This document shows positions 1 to 8,926 of a stretch of 64,000 nt of DNA, in pieces. The notes beneath the pieces were generated by a model that saw only the letters and a list, made by a program, of their open reading frames with translations, ran no database searches and had not been told where the DNA came from. Positions within the stretch are counted from its first letter, which is position 1; each line of letters opens with the position of its first letter. Source of the stretch: Gallionellales bacterium GWA2_60_142 (GTDB lineage Bacteria; Pseudomonadota; Gammaproteobacteria; Burkholderiales; Gallionellaceae); assembly GCA_001801085.1 (NCBI GenBank), contig MGWR01000070.1, positions 36,933 through 100,932 on the forward strand, written 5' to 3'. Position numbers and translations under genes: made by a program.

Positions 1-129
1 CGCCTGTTGGGTATCGATTGCCAGGCGATAGGGGCGCTGCTGCTGTATCTCGCCGCGTTGCTGACGCTGTGGTCTATGGGCTACTACCTGATGCGGGCCT
101 CGCCGCAACTGAAAAAATCTCACAACTGA
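1..129 (+). CDS. pgsA: CDP-diacylglycerol-glycerol-3-phosphate 3-phosphatidyltransferase, C-terminal end only
   Basis: Only the last 42 codons are in the window, in frame from base 1 to the TGA at 127-129; they are too short for the ORF track. The fragment has a hydrophobic helix followed by LTLWSMGYYLMRA and a short basic tail, which matches the C-terminal membrane helix of PgsA. The enzyme makes phosphatidylglycerophosphate in the inner membrane. The catalytic CDP-alcohol phosphotransferase motif lies upstream of the window, so the assignment rests on the C-terminal helix and on the tRNA cluster that follows, a common arrangement for pgsA in betaproteobacteria. Confidence 0.7.
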   Translation, partial: RLLGIDCQAIGALLLYLAALLTLWSMGYYLMRASPQLKKSHN

Positions 130-130
130 A

Positions 131-158
131 TTGATTTATGGGGCTGCGTCTGTATAAT
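131..158 (+). promoter_or_regulatory. sigma-70-type promoter of the tRNA cluster
   Basis: TTGATT (131-136) and a perfect TATAAT (153-158) are separated by 16 bases, and transcription would begin just before tRNA-Pro at 169. The promoter lies immediately after the pgsA stop codon. Confidence 0.7.
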
Positions 159-168
159 GCGCAGCCTT

Positions 169-245
169 CGGGGTGTAGCGTAGCCTGGTAGCGCGCCTGC
201 TTTGGGAGCAGGATGTCGGGAGTTCGAATCTCTCCACCCCGACCA
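169..245 (+). tRNA. tRNA-Pro (anticodon TGG)
   Basis: This is a 77-base cloverleaf. The acceptor arms CGGGGTG and CACCCCG pair, the anticodon loop is TTTGGGA giving TGG, the T-loop is GTTCGAATC, and the 3' CCA is encoded. It reads CCA and other CCN proline codons. Confidence 0.96.
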
Positions 246-279
246 GATTCAAGCAAAGAAATATGCTGTGAAAAGAATT

Positions 280-356
280 GTGCCCGTAGCTCAACCGGAT
301 AGAGCACCAGCCTTCTAAGCTGGGGGTTACAGGTTCGATTCCTGTCGGGCACGCCA
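280..356 (+). tRNA. tRNA-Arg (anticodon TCT)
   Basis: This is a 77-base cloverleaf with acceptor arms GTGCCCG and CGGGCAC. The anticodon loop CTTCTAA gives TCT, the T-loop is GGTTCGATTCC, and CCA is encoded. It is probably co-transcribed with the flanking tRNAs. Confidence 0.96.
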
Positions 357-382
357 AGTGTCTGTCGGAAAATGTTTCAATG

Positions 383-458
383 GTGGCTGTAGCTCAGTTG
401 GTAGAGTCCAGGATTGTGATTCCTGTTGTCGTGGGTTCGAGCCCCATCAGCCACCCCA
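383..458 (+). tRNA. tRNA-His (anticodon GTG)
   Basis: The acceptor arms GTGGCTG and CAGCCAC pair and the anticodon loop TTGTGAT gives GTG. The discriminator is C (455), followed by encoded CCA. A G at 382 can pair with that C, which is the extra G-1 typical of tRNA-His. The last member of the three-tRNA cluster. Confidence 0.95.
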
Positions 459-465
459 AACTTAA

Positions 466-495
466 AAGGGCCAGCGATACGCTGGCCCTTTTTTC
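466..495 (+). terminator. Rho-independent terminator after the tRNA cluster
   Basis: A strong hairpin AAGGGCCAGCG-ATA-CGCTGGCCCTT is followed by a T run. It separates the tRNA operon from the TonB receptor operon. Confidence 0.92.
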
Positions 496-595
496 ATGGT
501 TCCACCGTATAATCGCGCGAACATACCTGAACGAGACATCGGGTATGGGGCGTTGTCTCCACAAAAAGGCTAAAACCATATTCGGTTGTGAATCG

Positions 596-2581
596 ATGAT
601 CCCATTCCTGTATCGCTTACTTGCGGCAATCATCTACGCCTCTCTGTTGGGGCAGCCATCCTGGGCCATTGACGCGTCCGGCGAGCAGAGTTATTTCGAG
701 GAATTTCCGGTCGTGCTCAGCGCCTCCCGATTGAAGCAACCCCAGTCCGAAGCACCGAGTGCGATGACGGTGATCGATCGCGAGATGATCGTTGCATCTG
801 GAGCGCGCAATGTCGTAGATATATTGCGGTTGGTGCCGGGAATGTATGTGGGATATGACAGCGGTAACGTTCCCTTTGCCAGTTATCACGGCGCAACCGA
901 TCAATATGCCCGGCGCATGCAGGTGTTGATCGATGGTCGTACGGTCTATCTGCCGCCTGTCGGCGGAGTTGATTGGCTGGATATCCCCCTGCATATCGGC
1001 GATATCGAGCGTATCGAGGTGATTCGTGGACCCGCAGCGGCATCTCACGGAGCGAACTCGTTGCAAGGGGTGATCAGCATCATCACACGCGATGCGGTCA
1101 GCATGAATGGCGCGTCGGTTGCCCTGACTCAGGGCAACGGCGGAATATCTGAAGTAACAGGCAGGCTAGGACAAAGCGGTGACGATCTGGATTACAGGCT
1201 CACGCTGTCGAATCGATCCGATCATGGTTACGACTTGAAGATAATTAATGACGGTAGCCGCACCAGTCAGCTCAATCTGCGCAGTAATTATCGGCTCAAT
1301 TCTCAAGATAGTATTGATTTCCAGTTGGGATATAGCGACGGAATTCGCGGTGCGGGAAATATGGCCAGATTTAATCCTGCTGGAGGTTTTACGGAGCCTC
1401 CCAGAGAAATCAAGACAGTTTCGGATTATCTGCAAATCGATTGGTTACACGCTCTGTCCGATGGCAACGAGTTCAAATTGAACTACTACCATATTTCGCG
1501 CAGTTACTTGGACAATATGCCCGTCGTCATCGACAAACAGGGATATCAGATCCATCGTCATGAACTGGGATTGCAACATACACTTCCACAAGGGGAGCAT
1601 AACCGCTTGGTATGGGGAGCGAATGTCCGGCATGACACCGCGGACGACCCCCTGACTTTCAGGTCCCCCCAAGCGCTGAATGTTTTTCAGGTGTTTGTGC
1701 ATGACGAGATGAGGTTCTCGCCATCATTATTGGCCAATCTCGGTGCAATGTATGAGGACGACGGGATGGGGCACCGTAACTGGTCCCCACGCGCCACGCT
1801 GAATTATCACGTCACCCCGGAACATACCATTCGTGCGGGAGCCTCGATGGCCTATCGCAGTCCCGTGATGTTCGAACAGTATGCGGATACTTCATATTTG
1901 GTTTCCAGACCTTTCAAGAATGTCAGATCGGTCAATCCAGAAAAGATTGTTTCAAAAGAGATCGGCTACTTGGGGGAGTTCAAGGAGGCCGGGATATCGC
2001 TGGATGCCAGGATCTACCAGGACCGGATAAGCGACTATATTTTCCTGGATCCCTATGTGGCCGCCGGACCTGTACTGACATTCGGCTTTGCGAACCTGCT
2101 TGCGGAAAGCCACGAAGGATTCGAGAGCACACTCAAGTTCCGGTGGGGCGAGCGAAGCAATCTGGTTTTTAACTATGCGCATCAGCGAGTAAATTGTGCC
2201 GCAACGGGGATCATGACTCTGGCGGCATTTATTCCTCGACTTCAAGCCTATGTGAATCAATGTTCTTTGCTGGTGCCCGCCGATAGTGGCAGTATCTTGC
2301 TGACACAGCAACTGACCCCGCGCCTGCAGTTCAGCACTGGTTACTATCATCAGGAAAAGGTGCAAGTGCTTGATGCCCAGTGGCCGCAAAACCTGATGCG
2401 CAGGGTGGATATGAGAATGGCCTATACGTTTGGGCATCAGGGCGAGCCTGGAAGCGGGGATATCTCATTCGTGGTACAGAACGCATTTCAGGATAACTAT
2501 ACGGAATACAGCAATGTCCCTCAAAAAGCGGGCTTCGTGTTCAATCGGCGCTTCTATCTGAACGCCACGTTGGAACTCTAG
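596..2581 (+). CDS. TonB-dependent outer-membrane receptor
   Basis: This is a 661-residue gated outer-membrane porin that uses TonB energy for uptake. The chosen ATG gives a clean signal peptide (MIPFLYRLLAAIIYASLLG...SWA). An in-frame ATG at 545 would add 17 residues ahead of it, and the ORF track's longer start runs back through tRNA-His. After the signal comes a TonB-box-like FPVVLSAS, then the plug domain (about residues 40-170) with DILRLVPGMYVGY, QVLIDGRTVY and IERIEVIRGPAAASHGANSLQGVISI. The rest is beta-barrel sequence. The C-terminus ends in L rather than the usual F. The substrate is not evident. It is the first gene of a tight operon with a binding protein and a hybrid kinase, which suggests a role in sensing as well as uptake. 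Confidence 0.88.
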   Translation: MIPFLYRLLAAIIYASLLGQPSWAIDASGEQSYFEEFPVVLSASRLKQPQSEAPSAMTVIDREMIVASGARNVVDILRLVPGMYVGYDSGNVPFASYHGATDQYARRMQVLIDGRTVYLPPVGGVDWLDIPLHIGDIERIEVIRGPAAASHGANSLQGVISIITRDAVSMNGASVALTQGNGGISEVTGRLGQSGDDLDYRLTLSNRSDHGYDLKIINDGSRTSQLNLRSNYRLNSQDSIDFQLGYSDGIRGAGNMARFNPAGGFTEPPREIKTVSDYLQIDWLHALSDGNEFKLNYYHISRSYLDNMPVVIDKQGYQIHRHELGLQHTLPQGEHNRLVWGANVRHDTADDPLTFRSPQALNVFQVFVHDEMRFSPSLLANLGAMYEDDGMGHRNWSPRATLNYHVTPEHTIRAGASMAYRSPVMFEQYADTSYLVSRPFKNVRSVNPEKIVSKEIGYLGEFKEAGISLDARIYQDRISDYIFLDPYVAAGPVLTFGFANLLAESHEGFESTLKFRWGERSNLVFNYAHQRVNCAATGIMTLAAFIPRLQAYVNQCSLLVPADSGSILLTQQLTPRLQFSTGYYHQEKVQVLDAQWPQNLMRRVDMRMAYTFGHQGEPGSGDISFVVQNAFQDNYTEYSNVPQKAGFVFNRRFYLNATLEL

Positions 2582-2589
2582 ACATAAAA

Positions 2590-3501
2590 GTGCGCTACGC
2601 TCGCCCAATAATCTTTTCGCTGATCTCCGCAGTTTGCATATTGTGGTCGCACTCCATTCGGGCCGATGGATTGGTTGTGACTCTGCTGCTGGGCGACAGT
2701 AGCGCCCCCTATCAGGCATTCACGGAGACTCTGCGCCAGCGGTTGCCGGCCTCTATTCGACTTTCCGTGCGGGAACCCAATGGTTCGGTCGGAGCATCGG
2801 ATCTGGTGGTTGCCGTAGGGATGAAAGCGGCAGAATCGGCGGCTTCCGATCCCCGTTCACCGATATTGGCCGTGATGGTGCCCAAATCGGGATATGACAG
2901 CCTTTTTCTGGGGCAAAAAATGCCACAGGGCATTTCGGCTATCTATCTGGATCAGCCATGGGAACGCCAAGTCGATTTCCTCTATGCCGTGTTGCCGGAT
3001 GTGGAGCGGGTAGGGCTGCTGTATTCCCCGGAGACTCGTCTCGAGATTTCCCCGTTGCTTAACAGCGTGGCGAATCATGGCGGTTCTGTCGTCGCGCAGT
3101 CAGTACAATCGGCAGAAAGACTGTTTTCCAGCCTAGAAAGAGTCCTGTCGGGCAGTGACGTATTACTCGCGATCCCCGACAGTCGCATATATAACGCAAC
3201 CAGTATCCGCAATATCCTGCTGACCAGCTATCGGCACGAAGTACCCCTGATCGGCCTGTCTCAAGGATATGTGAATGCGGGGGCATTGGCTGCGATATTC
3301 ACGCTTCCGGAGCAGATTGCAGAACAGACAGCCAAACAGATCGTTGCATTCGAACAGAGGAGGGGACTTGCCGCCCCCAGTTATCCGGAGCATTTCACGA
3401 TCTCGCTGAATAACCAAGTTGCGAGATCGCTTGAGATTCGTTTGCCATCCGAAAGCGATATTCGCAAGCGCATGCGTAACACCGGAGGGGCGGAACGATG
3501 A
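2590..3501 (+). CDS. Periplasmic ABC-type substrate-binding protein (ABC_sub_bind-like), without transporter genes
   Basis: 303 residues, starting at GTG 2590, only 8 bases after the receptor stop. There is an N-terminal signal peptide (RPIIFSLISAVCILWSHSIRA). The mature part has alternating strand/helix segments of a two-lobe periplasmic binding fold: LVVTLLLGDSSAPYQAF, DLVVAVGMKAAESAA, ERVGLLYSPET, DVLLAIPDSRIYNATSIRNILLTSYRHEVPLIGLSQGYVNAGALAAIF. This is the pattern of the ABC_sub_bind family. No permease or ATPase gene is nearby. Its last bases overlap the next gene's start (ATGA), so it is translationally coupled to the sensor kinase and may hand a ligand signal to it rather than feed a transporter. 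The ligand is unknown. Confidence 0.8.
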   Translation: MRYARPIIFSLISAVCILWSHSIRADGLVVTLLLGDSSAPYQAFTETLRQRLPASIRLSVREPNGSVGASDLVVAVGMKAAESAASDPRSPILAVMVPKSGYDSLFLGQKMPQGISAIYLDQPWERQVDFLYAVLPDVERVGLLYSPETRLEISPLLNSVANHGGSVVAQSVQSAERLFSSLERVLSGSDVLLAIPDSRIYNATSIRNILLTSYRHEVPLIGLSQGYVNAGALAAIFTLPEQIAEQTAKQIVAFEQRRGLAAPSYPEHFTISLNNQVARSLEIRLPSESDIRKRMRNTGGAER

Positions 3502-5453
3502 GACGTATCGGTATCCGCACCCAGATCACGGCATTGACACTCATACCTCTGTTGGTGGTGGTTGTCAGTATGGAAGCCTATTTCTTGCGTGACCGCTTTG
3601 CCGACCTTGACAATGATCTGCAGGAACATGGAAAGCTCCTGGCTCGACAGCTTGCCGGCAGCGCTGAGTATGGCGTGTTCTCCAACAACCAAGCCTTCCT
3701 GCAGGGGATCGCCAACTACACCCTGATGCAGAACGATGTGCGCAGCATCGCCATTACCGATTCCAGTTCGCGAATATTGCATCATGCCTCCGATCCAACA
3801 GGAAAAGTCACTTCCAGTGGAAGCGACGACAATATCTTCCAATCGCGAGTGGACTTGTTGAATCCGATCAGCATCGATACTGAAAGCGTATGGCTTTACC
3901 AGCCCATCGTACCGACGCAAGTCGGGCTGGACGATCTGGCTGACGAGCCGAAATCTCTGCAGATAGGCGCGGTCGTCATCGAGATGAGCAGGCGAGACAC
4001 CGAAAAACGCAAGTCAAAAATGCTCTGGTTCACAGTCAGCGTGACAGCTCTGATTCTGGCTTTTCCTCTTTATGCGATATTTTTGGCCAGTCGCAGCATC
4101 ACTTATCCGATTCGCCGCCTGAGCGAGGCCGTTCAGCAAATTGCCAAAGGCAACCTGGATGTCCAAGTACGAGTCTCGGATGGCACGACGCAAGAGTTGG
4201 GCAATCTTGCCAGCGGATTCAATGATATGGCGGCCCAACTTAAGGATGAGCGTGCGATCCTTGAAGATCGTATCGAAGAGGCGACTCAGGCGTTGCGTGC
4301 CAAAAAGGAGGAGGCCGAGCGTGCAAGCCACGACAAAAGTCACTTCCTGGCCGTGGCCAGTCATGATTTGCGTCAGCCTTTGCACGCACTGGGACTGTAT
4401 ATCGCGGAATTGCAACGCAAGGCGGTAGGTGACGAACAACAGTATCTAGTCCGGCAGGTGGAACGCTCCGTCGAATCCCTATCCACGCTGCTCAATGCTC
4501 TGCTCGATATTTCCAAGCTGGATGCCGGAGCCATCGTTCCGCATATGCAGGTTTGCGATCTCGGTGCGATGCTCAGACATGTTGCGACGGATTATCAGAT
4601 ACTTTCCAGTCTGCGCAATATCCGTCTGGTGATTCATCCTTGCACCGAACATGTTCATAGCGACCCCATGTTGCTGGAGCGCATTCTGACTAATCTGGTC
4701 AGCAATGCGTTGCGGTATACCCCGCAAAACGGCCGAGTGATGATCGCCTGTCGCCGCCGTGGCGACAGAGTGCGCATAGAAGTGCGCGACAACGGAATCG
4801 GCATCTCCAGAAACGACCAAAACAACATCTATCGCGAATTCTTCCAGTTGAACCAACCTCAACTGGATTCCAGCAAGGGACTGGGATTGGGATTGGCCAT
4901 CGTGGATCGTCTGGTCAAATTGCTCGGACACCAGATAGGCCTGCGTTCAGCCCCGGGGAAAGGCTCCGTTTTTGCCGTGGAGGTACCGATAGCTTCCGGT
5001 GTCGCGGAATCATCCATGGCCGGAACCATTGATTCCGAAACTGAAACCGAAGCCGTGACAGATAACTCGATATTAGCCGGCAAGAAGCTGCTGGTTGTCG
5101 ATGATGATGAAATGGTATTGAACAGCACAGCGAGTATCCTGCTTGCCTGGGGTTGCCAAGTCACCTTGGCAACTTCGTTGAGTCAAGTCGAGCAGTACCT
5201 ACAACACGACATGTCATGGGACATGATCATTAGCGATTATCAGTTGGAAAACCATGCGACCGGAATCGATGTCATCACCATGGTTCAGCAACATCAATCC
5301 CAAAAACTGCCGCCGTGCATTCTGGTTAGCGGCGATACCGGCCCGACCGTCCTTAAGCTCGCAGCCGTAAGCGGCCATCACTTGCTACATAAACCAGTCA
5401 AGCCAGCAAAGCTTCGATCTTTGGCCATCCATCTGCTGGAAGATACAGAATAG
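3498..5453 (+). CDS. Hybrid sensor histidine kinase with C-terminal receiver domain
   Basis: 651 residues. A first membrane helix (about 10-28) and a second (about 177-198) bracket a periplasmic sensor region of some 145 residues. A HAMP linker follows (about 199-252), then a short coiled coil, a HisKA domain with phospho-acceptor His289 in ASHDLRQPLHAL, and an ATPase domain with NLVSNALRYTP, VRDNGIGIS and GLGLGLAIVDRL. The C-terminal receiver has the acidic cluster VVDDDE, phospho-acceptor Asp580 in IISDYQL and Lys632 in HKPVKP. All catalytic residues are present. No DNA-binding response regulator is adjacent, so the phosphate must go to an unlinked partner or the receiver acts alone. The ATGA overlap with the binding-protein gene suggests that protein as sensor input. 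Confidence 0.88.
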   Translation: MRRIGIRTQITALTLIPLLVVVVSMEAYFLRDRFADLDNDLQEHGKLLARQLAGSAEYGVFSNNQAFLQGIANYTLMQNDVRSIAITDSSSRILHHASDPTGKVTSSGSDDNIFQSRVDLLNPISIDTESVWLYQPIVPTQVGLDDLADEPKSLQIGAVVIEMSRRDTEKRKSKMLWFTVSVTALILAFPLYAIFLASRSITYPIRRLSEAVQQIAKGNLDVQVRVSDGTTQELGNLASGFNDMAAQLKDERAILEDRIEEATQALRAKKEEAERASHDKSHFLAVASHDLRQPLHALGLYIAELQRKAVGDEQQYLVRQVERSVESLSTLLNALLDISKLDAGAIVPHMQVCDLGAMLRHVATDYQILSSLRNIRLVIHPCTEHVHSDPMLLERILTNLVSNALRYTPQNGRVMIACRRRGDRVRIEVRDNGIGISRNDQNNIYREFFQLNQPQLDSSKGLGLGLAIVDRLVKLLGHQIGLRSAPGKGSVFAVEVPIASGVAESSMAGTIDSETETEAVTDNSILAGKKLLVVDDDEMVLNSTASILLAWGCQVTLATSLSQVEQYLQHDMSWDMIISDYQLENHATGIDVITMVQQHQSQKLPPCILVSGDTGPTVLKLAAVSGHHLLHKPVKPAKLRSLAIHLLEDTE

Positions 5454-5630
5454 TTTCGGCCGCAGGGTGACCGCTTATTAGTCTTACTTCAACGGGCGCT
5501 TTGGCCGTAACTGTACCGCAAACCGTTCCGTGTTTGGTCTCTTTTGGATTCGCATAATGTATATTATGTCAAATACTGTATCTCTGTTTTTATTCCAATT
5601 ATTCAATTTGTTATACCTTACCTCTTTCGG
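5454..5630. other. AT-rich gap between convergent genes
   Basis: 177 bases separate the stops of the kinase gene and malQ. I see no convincing terminator. The half from about 5550 is markedly AT-rich and contains a small inverted repeat, CATAAT-gtat-ATTATG (5553-5568). Confidence 0.5.
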
Positions 5631-7136
5631 TCACATTTCTTGGATTGGGATGCGCGCATTTTCAGCAGATATTTCTGCCAATTGCTCGGTCTGTTCCGCT
5701 CTAACTTGATCCCAGGTGAATCGCCACTCCCAATTTCCGCAAGGCTTGCCCGGAAAGTTCATGCGGTGTTCGCTGTTCAAACCCAGAACGTCCTGCAGTG
5801 GGAAAATGACGGTGTTGGCAACAGATGCCGAAAGTGCGCGCATCATGTCCCAGTGGACAGCTAGTCCATCGCTGCGTAGGTATTGTTGTGCGAAGCCCTT
5901 TTCCCGATCCGGCAAGGTGCTCCACCAGCCCAGCGTCGTGTCGTTGTCATGGGTTCCGGTATAGGCGACCGTGTTCGACACATAATTGTGCGGGAGAAAC
6001 GGATTGGTCTCATTATCCCCAAAAGCGAATTGAAGGACTCGCATGCCCGGGAGTTCGAACTTGTCACGTAGTTCGGCTACATCGGGAGTGATGATTCCCA
6101 AGTCCTCGGCGAGGATAGGCAGCGTCGGAAAGCTGCGTTGCATCACCTGGAACAAGTGGTCACCGGGAGACGTTACCCACTCGCCTCCGATAGCGTTGGG
6201 AGCTCCGGCCGGTATCTCCCAATATGCGGCAAACCCGCGGAAGTGATCGACACGCACTACATCGGCAAGACGGAAAGCTTGACGCATGCGCGCAATCCAC
6301 CAGTCGAAGCCGCTTTCCTCATGTACCGCCCAGCGGTAGACAGGATTTCCCCATAGTTGTCCGGTTTCGCTGAAATAATCCGGCGGTACACCGGCGACTG
6401 CAATAGGACGCCCGGCGGCGTCGAGCTTGAATAGTTCCTGGTGCGCCCATACATCCGCGCTCTGGTAAGCGACAAAAATGGGGACATCGCCGATGATGCG
6501 AATATTGCGTGAATTGGCATATTCCTTAAGATGGAACCATTGCCGAGCGAAACACCACTGGCAGAATTTCCAGAAATCGATTTCGTCGGCAAAGCGAATT
6601 TCGAAATCTCGCAATGCTTGCGCTTCTCTGCGTGCCAAGTCACCCGGCCAGAAATCCCACTCCCGCCAGTCCTGATGTTCGGCGATCGCCATGAACAGGG
6701 CGTAGTCGCGGAGCCAGTCAATTTCGGCTTCGCAAAATACTTCATATTCACGACGTATTTGACTGTTTTTTATATTAAAAAATCGCCTAGCAGCTTGGCG
6801 CAGTCTGGCCATGCGAAATGGCAGCGTTACGCAGAAATCGACTCGGTTGGCATGAAAATCCGGCGCGGATTCCAGCTCACCCTGCTCCAGCCAACCATGC
6901 TCAGCCAGCTCGGCAAGATCGATCAACAAGACATTGCCGGCGAAAGCGGAGCGGCTCATGTATGGTGAATTGCCGGGACCGATCTCGCCCAAAGGCAGAA
7001 CCTGCCAATAGGATTGTCCGGCATCGGACAACCAATCAACGAAGCGATACGCATCCTTACCCAAATCCCCGGAACCGAATCTGCCGGGCAGCGATGTAGG
7101 ATGTAACAGGATGCCGCTTGCCCGCGTCTTCAGCAT
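5631..7136 (-). CDS. malQ: 4-alpha-glucanotransferase (amylomaltase, GH77)
   Basis: 501 residues, a normal length for bacterial MalQ. It transfers alpha-1,4-glucan segments between maltodextrins in the cytoplasm. Family motifs are clear: the N-terminal GILLHPTSLPGRFGSGDLG, RVDHFRGFAAYWEIP carrying the nucleophile Asp, ILAEDLGIITPDVAELRDKF carrying the acid/base Glu, THDNDTTLGWW, and the C-terminal PLQDVLGLNSEHRMNFPG. It lies downstream of the GH57 and glgC genes on the same strand, 30 bases after the GH57 start, as the last gene of the glucan operon. It probably trims or recycles oligosaccharides released from glycogen. Confidence 0.96.
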   Translation of the reverse strand: MLKTRASGILLHPTSLPGRFGSGDLGKDAYRFVDWLSDAGQSYWQVLPLGEIGPGNSPYMSRSAFAGNVLLIDLAELAEHGWLEQGELESAPDFHANRVDFCVTLPFRMARLRQAARRFFNIKNSQIRREYEVFCEAEIDWLRDYALFMAIAEHQDWREWDFWPGDLARREAQALRDFEIRFADEIDFWKFCQWCFARQWFHLKEYANSRNIRIIGDVPIFVAYQSADVWAHQELFKLDAAGRPIAVAGVPPDYFSETGQLWGNPVYRWAVHEESGFDWWIARMRQAFRLADVVRVDHFRGFAAYWEIPAGAPNAIGGEWVTSPGDHLFQVMQRSFPTLPILAEDLGIITPDVAELRDKFELPGMRVLQFAFGDNETNPFLPHNYVSNTVAYTGTHDNDTTLGWWSTLPDREKGFAQQYLRSDGLAVHWDMMRALSASVANTVIFPLQDVLGLNSEHRMNFPGKPCGNWEWRFTWDQVRAEQTEQLAEISAENARIPIQEM

Positions 7137-7166
7137 AGGACGATTCTTTATCGTGGTTTAGAAAGA

Positions 7167-8885
7167 TTACTCTGAAGCACGGCGCATCGCCCCGCCCGCT
7201 TCCGGATTCCCGCTGCCTTGACTGATCGGCTCGAACAGATTCATCGGCGGGGGAAGTTTAAGCAGATGATACAACTCGGTCAGATTATGCCGGAACAACC
7301 GGTCGAAACTGGACACGGAATGCGACGGATTGTAGTCGCCGAACCACCAGAACCAGTCGGAACTCTCGCATGAGCGCAACTGTTTTTCGGCGGCCTCCTG
7401 TTCGGATTGATTGAGGCGGTCGCTGGCCATGACCATGTCGAAACTCTGTTTGGCGACGCACAGCAGATCCCAGGCCCGGTTTTTGTCTGCCGATCCGATC
7501 CAGGTCGAAAAGTTACCGTAGACCCAACTCCCGGCGACGACGCTCGCCAGATTATGCGTCTGCGCATAACCCGAGGCTTTGGGAACATTGCAATTTTTGA
7601 GATACTCGGCGTAGGTCGTGGTGTGTATCCGGCTGTTTGATTCGAGCGCGGTATACAGTTCGTCGAGGAAATAAAAACCGTTGTAGGGGTAATATTCCCA
7701 GGCATTCTCCCCATCAAGGATCACGCTGATCACCGGGGTCTCGCCTTCATCCGCCTGCTCGGCGATAGCCAATACCTGGTCGATGAAATGGCCGGCCGCA
7801 TCCTTACCATGCCAGCGCGAATATTCGAATCCGATCAGATCGGACAGATGGTCGTCGCGGAAGAAGCATTGCAAACCATCGCCGTTTTGCGCGAGCTGAT
7901 AGGGACGATACAGATATTGGTGTCTTGCAGGAACCGCTTTCCGCATCTTGTTCAGACTGTTGACCAAGACCCCCTCCCCGCTTGCCGTCCAGCGGCACCC
8001 TTCCGCCGCCAGCACTTCCAGCGTCTCGGTAGAGATTGAGCCTTCAGCCGGCCACATGCCCTGCGGTTCCATACCGAAGCGATCGCGATGGCTGCGGCGC
8101 GCGAGTCTGACATGCTCGGTCACGCGCAATCGCCCTTTGGGATAATGCGGCGACTTGGGTAACGGCGCATCCGGCATCGCCTCCCGCGCACTGGCGAAAT
8201 CGATCAGCAGCGGCGCCAGCGGATGGTAATGTGGGGTCGCGGATATCTCGATCTGGCCGGACTCGGCCAGCTTGCGGTAGCGCGGAATGACGCTGGCGAC
8301 TTGCTGCCCGATCAGTTCCAGAAGCTGTTTTCGGTCTTCGCAGGTGAACCCTTCAGCCTTGCTCATCAGGCGGGGCACCAAGGCATGTTCGCGGCGCACG
8401 CTCTCGCCGCACCAGACCAGATGATACCAAGTCAACAAGTCGCTTAGATATTGTCCGGAAAGATAGGACAAAGCTGTTTCGCCGTCAGTGTGGAGCCGGT
8501 TATACAGTTCAAACAAACGTTTGTAGGCCGGATAGGGCGAGATCATCTTGGTGTGATTGCTGCGGAAACAGGCATCGAATGCAAGCTGGCGTTGCTCCAC
8601 CGTAAGCTTGCTGTGATCCTCATGCGCCAGCAAACGCAGTAACGGATCACGCAATTCCCCGCTGGCGAACTGGTCGCAATAGTCTTCGATCTGATCGAGC
8701 AGGATGGGCACGAAATTCACCACGGCACGCACCTTGGGATGGCGCTCCAAATGATAAGCCATGTCGGTGTAATCCTTGATGGCATGCAGATAAGTCCATG
8801 GCAACACGAAATCGCCGCTGGAATAGTCGCGATAATCCGGCTGATGCATGTGCCAGAGAAAAACCAGATTTGCGTTCTTTTTCAT
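7167..8885 (-). CDS. Glycoside hydrolase family 57 alpha-amylase-like protein
   Basis: 572 residues from ATG 8885. The track's TTG at 8909 would add 8 residues. The N-terminus LVFLWHMHQPDYRD is the classic GH57 first motif. Later blocks include GMWPAEGSISTETLEVLAAEGCRWTASGEGVL, which holds the likely catalytic Glu, FFRDDHLSDLIGFEYSRW, and VISVILDGENAWEYY, which holds the likely Asp. GH57 enzymes act on alpha-1,4 or alpha-1,6 glucans; the exact activity (amylase, pullulanase or branching-type) cannot be read from the sequence. There is no signal peptide, so it is cytoplasmic. It sits between glgC and malQ in one operon, which argues for glycogen turnover. Confidence 0.9.
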   Translation of the reverse strand: MKKNANLVFLWHMHQPDYRDYSSGDFVLPWTYLHAIKDYTDMAYHLERHPKVRAVVNFVPILLDQIEDYCDQFASGELRDPLLRLLAHEDHSKLTVEQRQLAFDACFRSNHTKMISPYPAYKRLFELYNRLHTDGETALSYLSGQYLSDLLTWYHLVWCGESVRREHALVPRLMSKAEGFTCEDRKQLLELIGQQVASVIPRYRKLAESGQIEISATPHYHPLAPLLIDFASAREAMPDAPLPKSPHYPKGRLRVTEHVRLARRSHRDRFGMEPQGMWPAEGSISTETLEVLAAEGCRWTASGEGVLVNSLNKMRKAVPARHQYLYRPYQLAQNGDGLQCFFRDDHLSDLIGFEYSRWHGKDAAGHFIDQVLAIAEQADEGETPVISVILDGENAWEYYPYNGFYFLDELYTALESNSRIHTTTYAEYLKNCNVPKASGYAQTHNLASVVAGSWVYGNFSTWIGSADKNRAWDLLCVAKQSFDMVMASDRLNQSEQEAAEKQLRSCESSDWFWWFGDYNPSHSVSSFDRLFRHNLTELYHLLKLPPPMNLFEPISQGSGNPEAGGAMRRASE

Positions 8886-8926
8886 TTGAGGGACGGCATT
8901 AATTTTCAATTAATTGCACAAACTAT

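Noticed and set aside
169-458. tRNA cluster as an integration site for a mobile island
   Set aside because: No integrase gene and no repeated tRNA 3' end was found downstream; the terminator and the receptor operon follow directly.
380-595. Upstream extension of the TonB receptor ORF
   Set aside because: It runs through tRNA-His and its terminator, and the signal peptide begins at 596.
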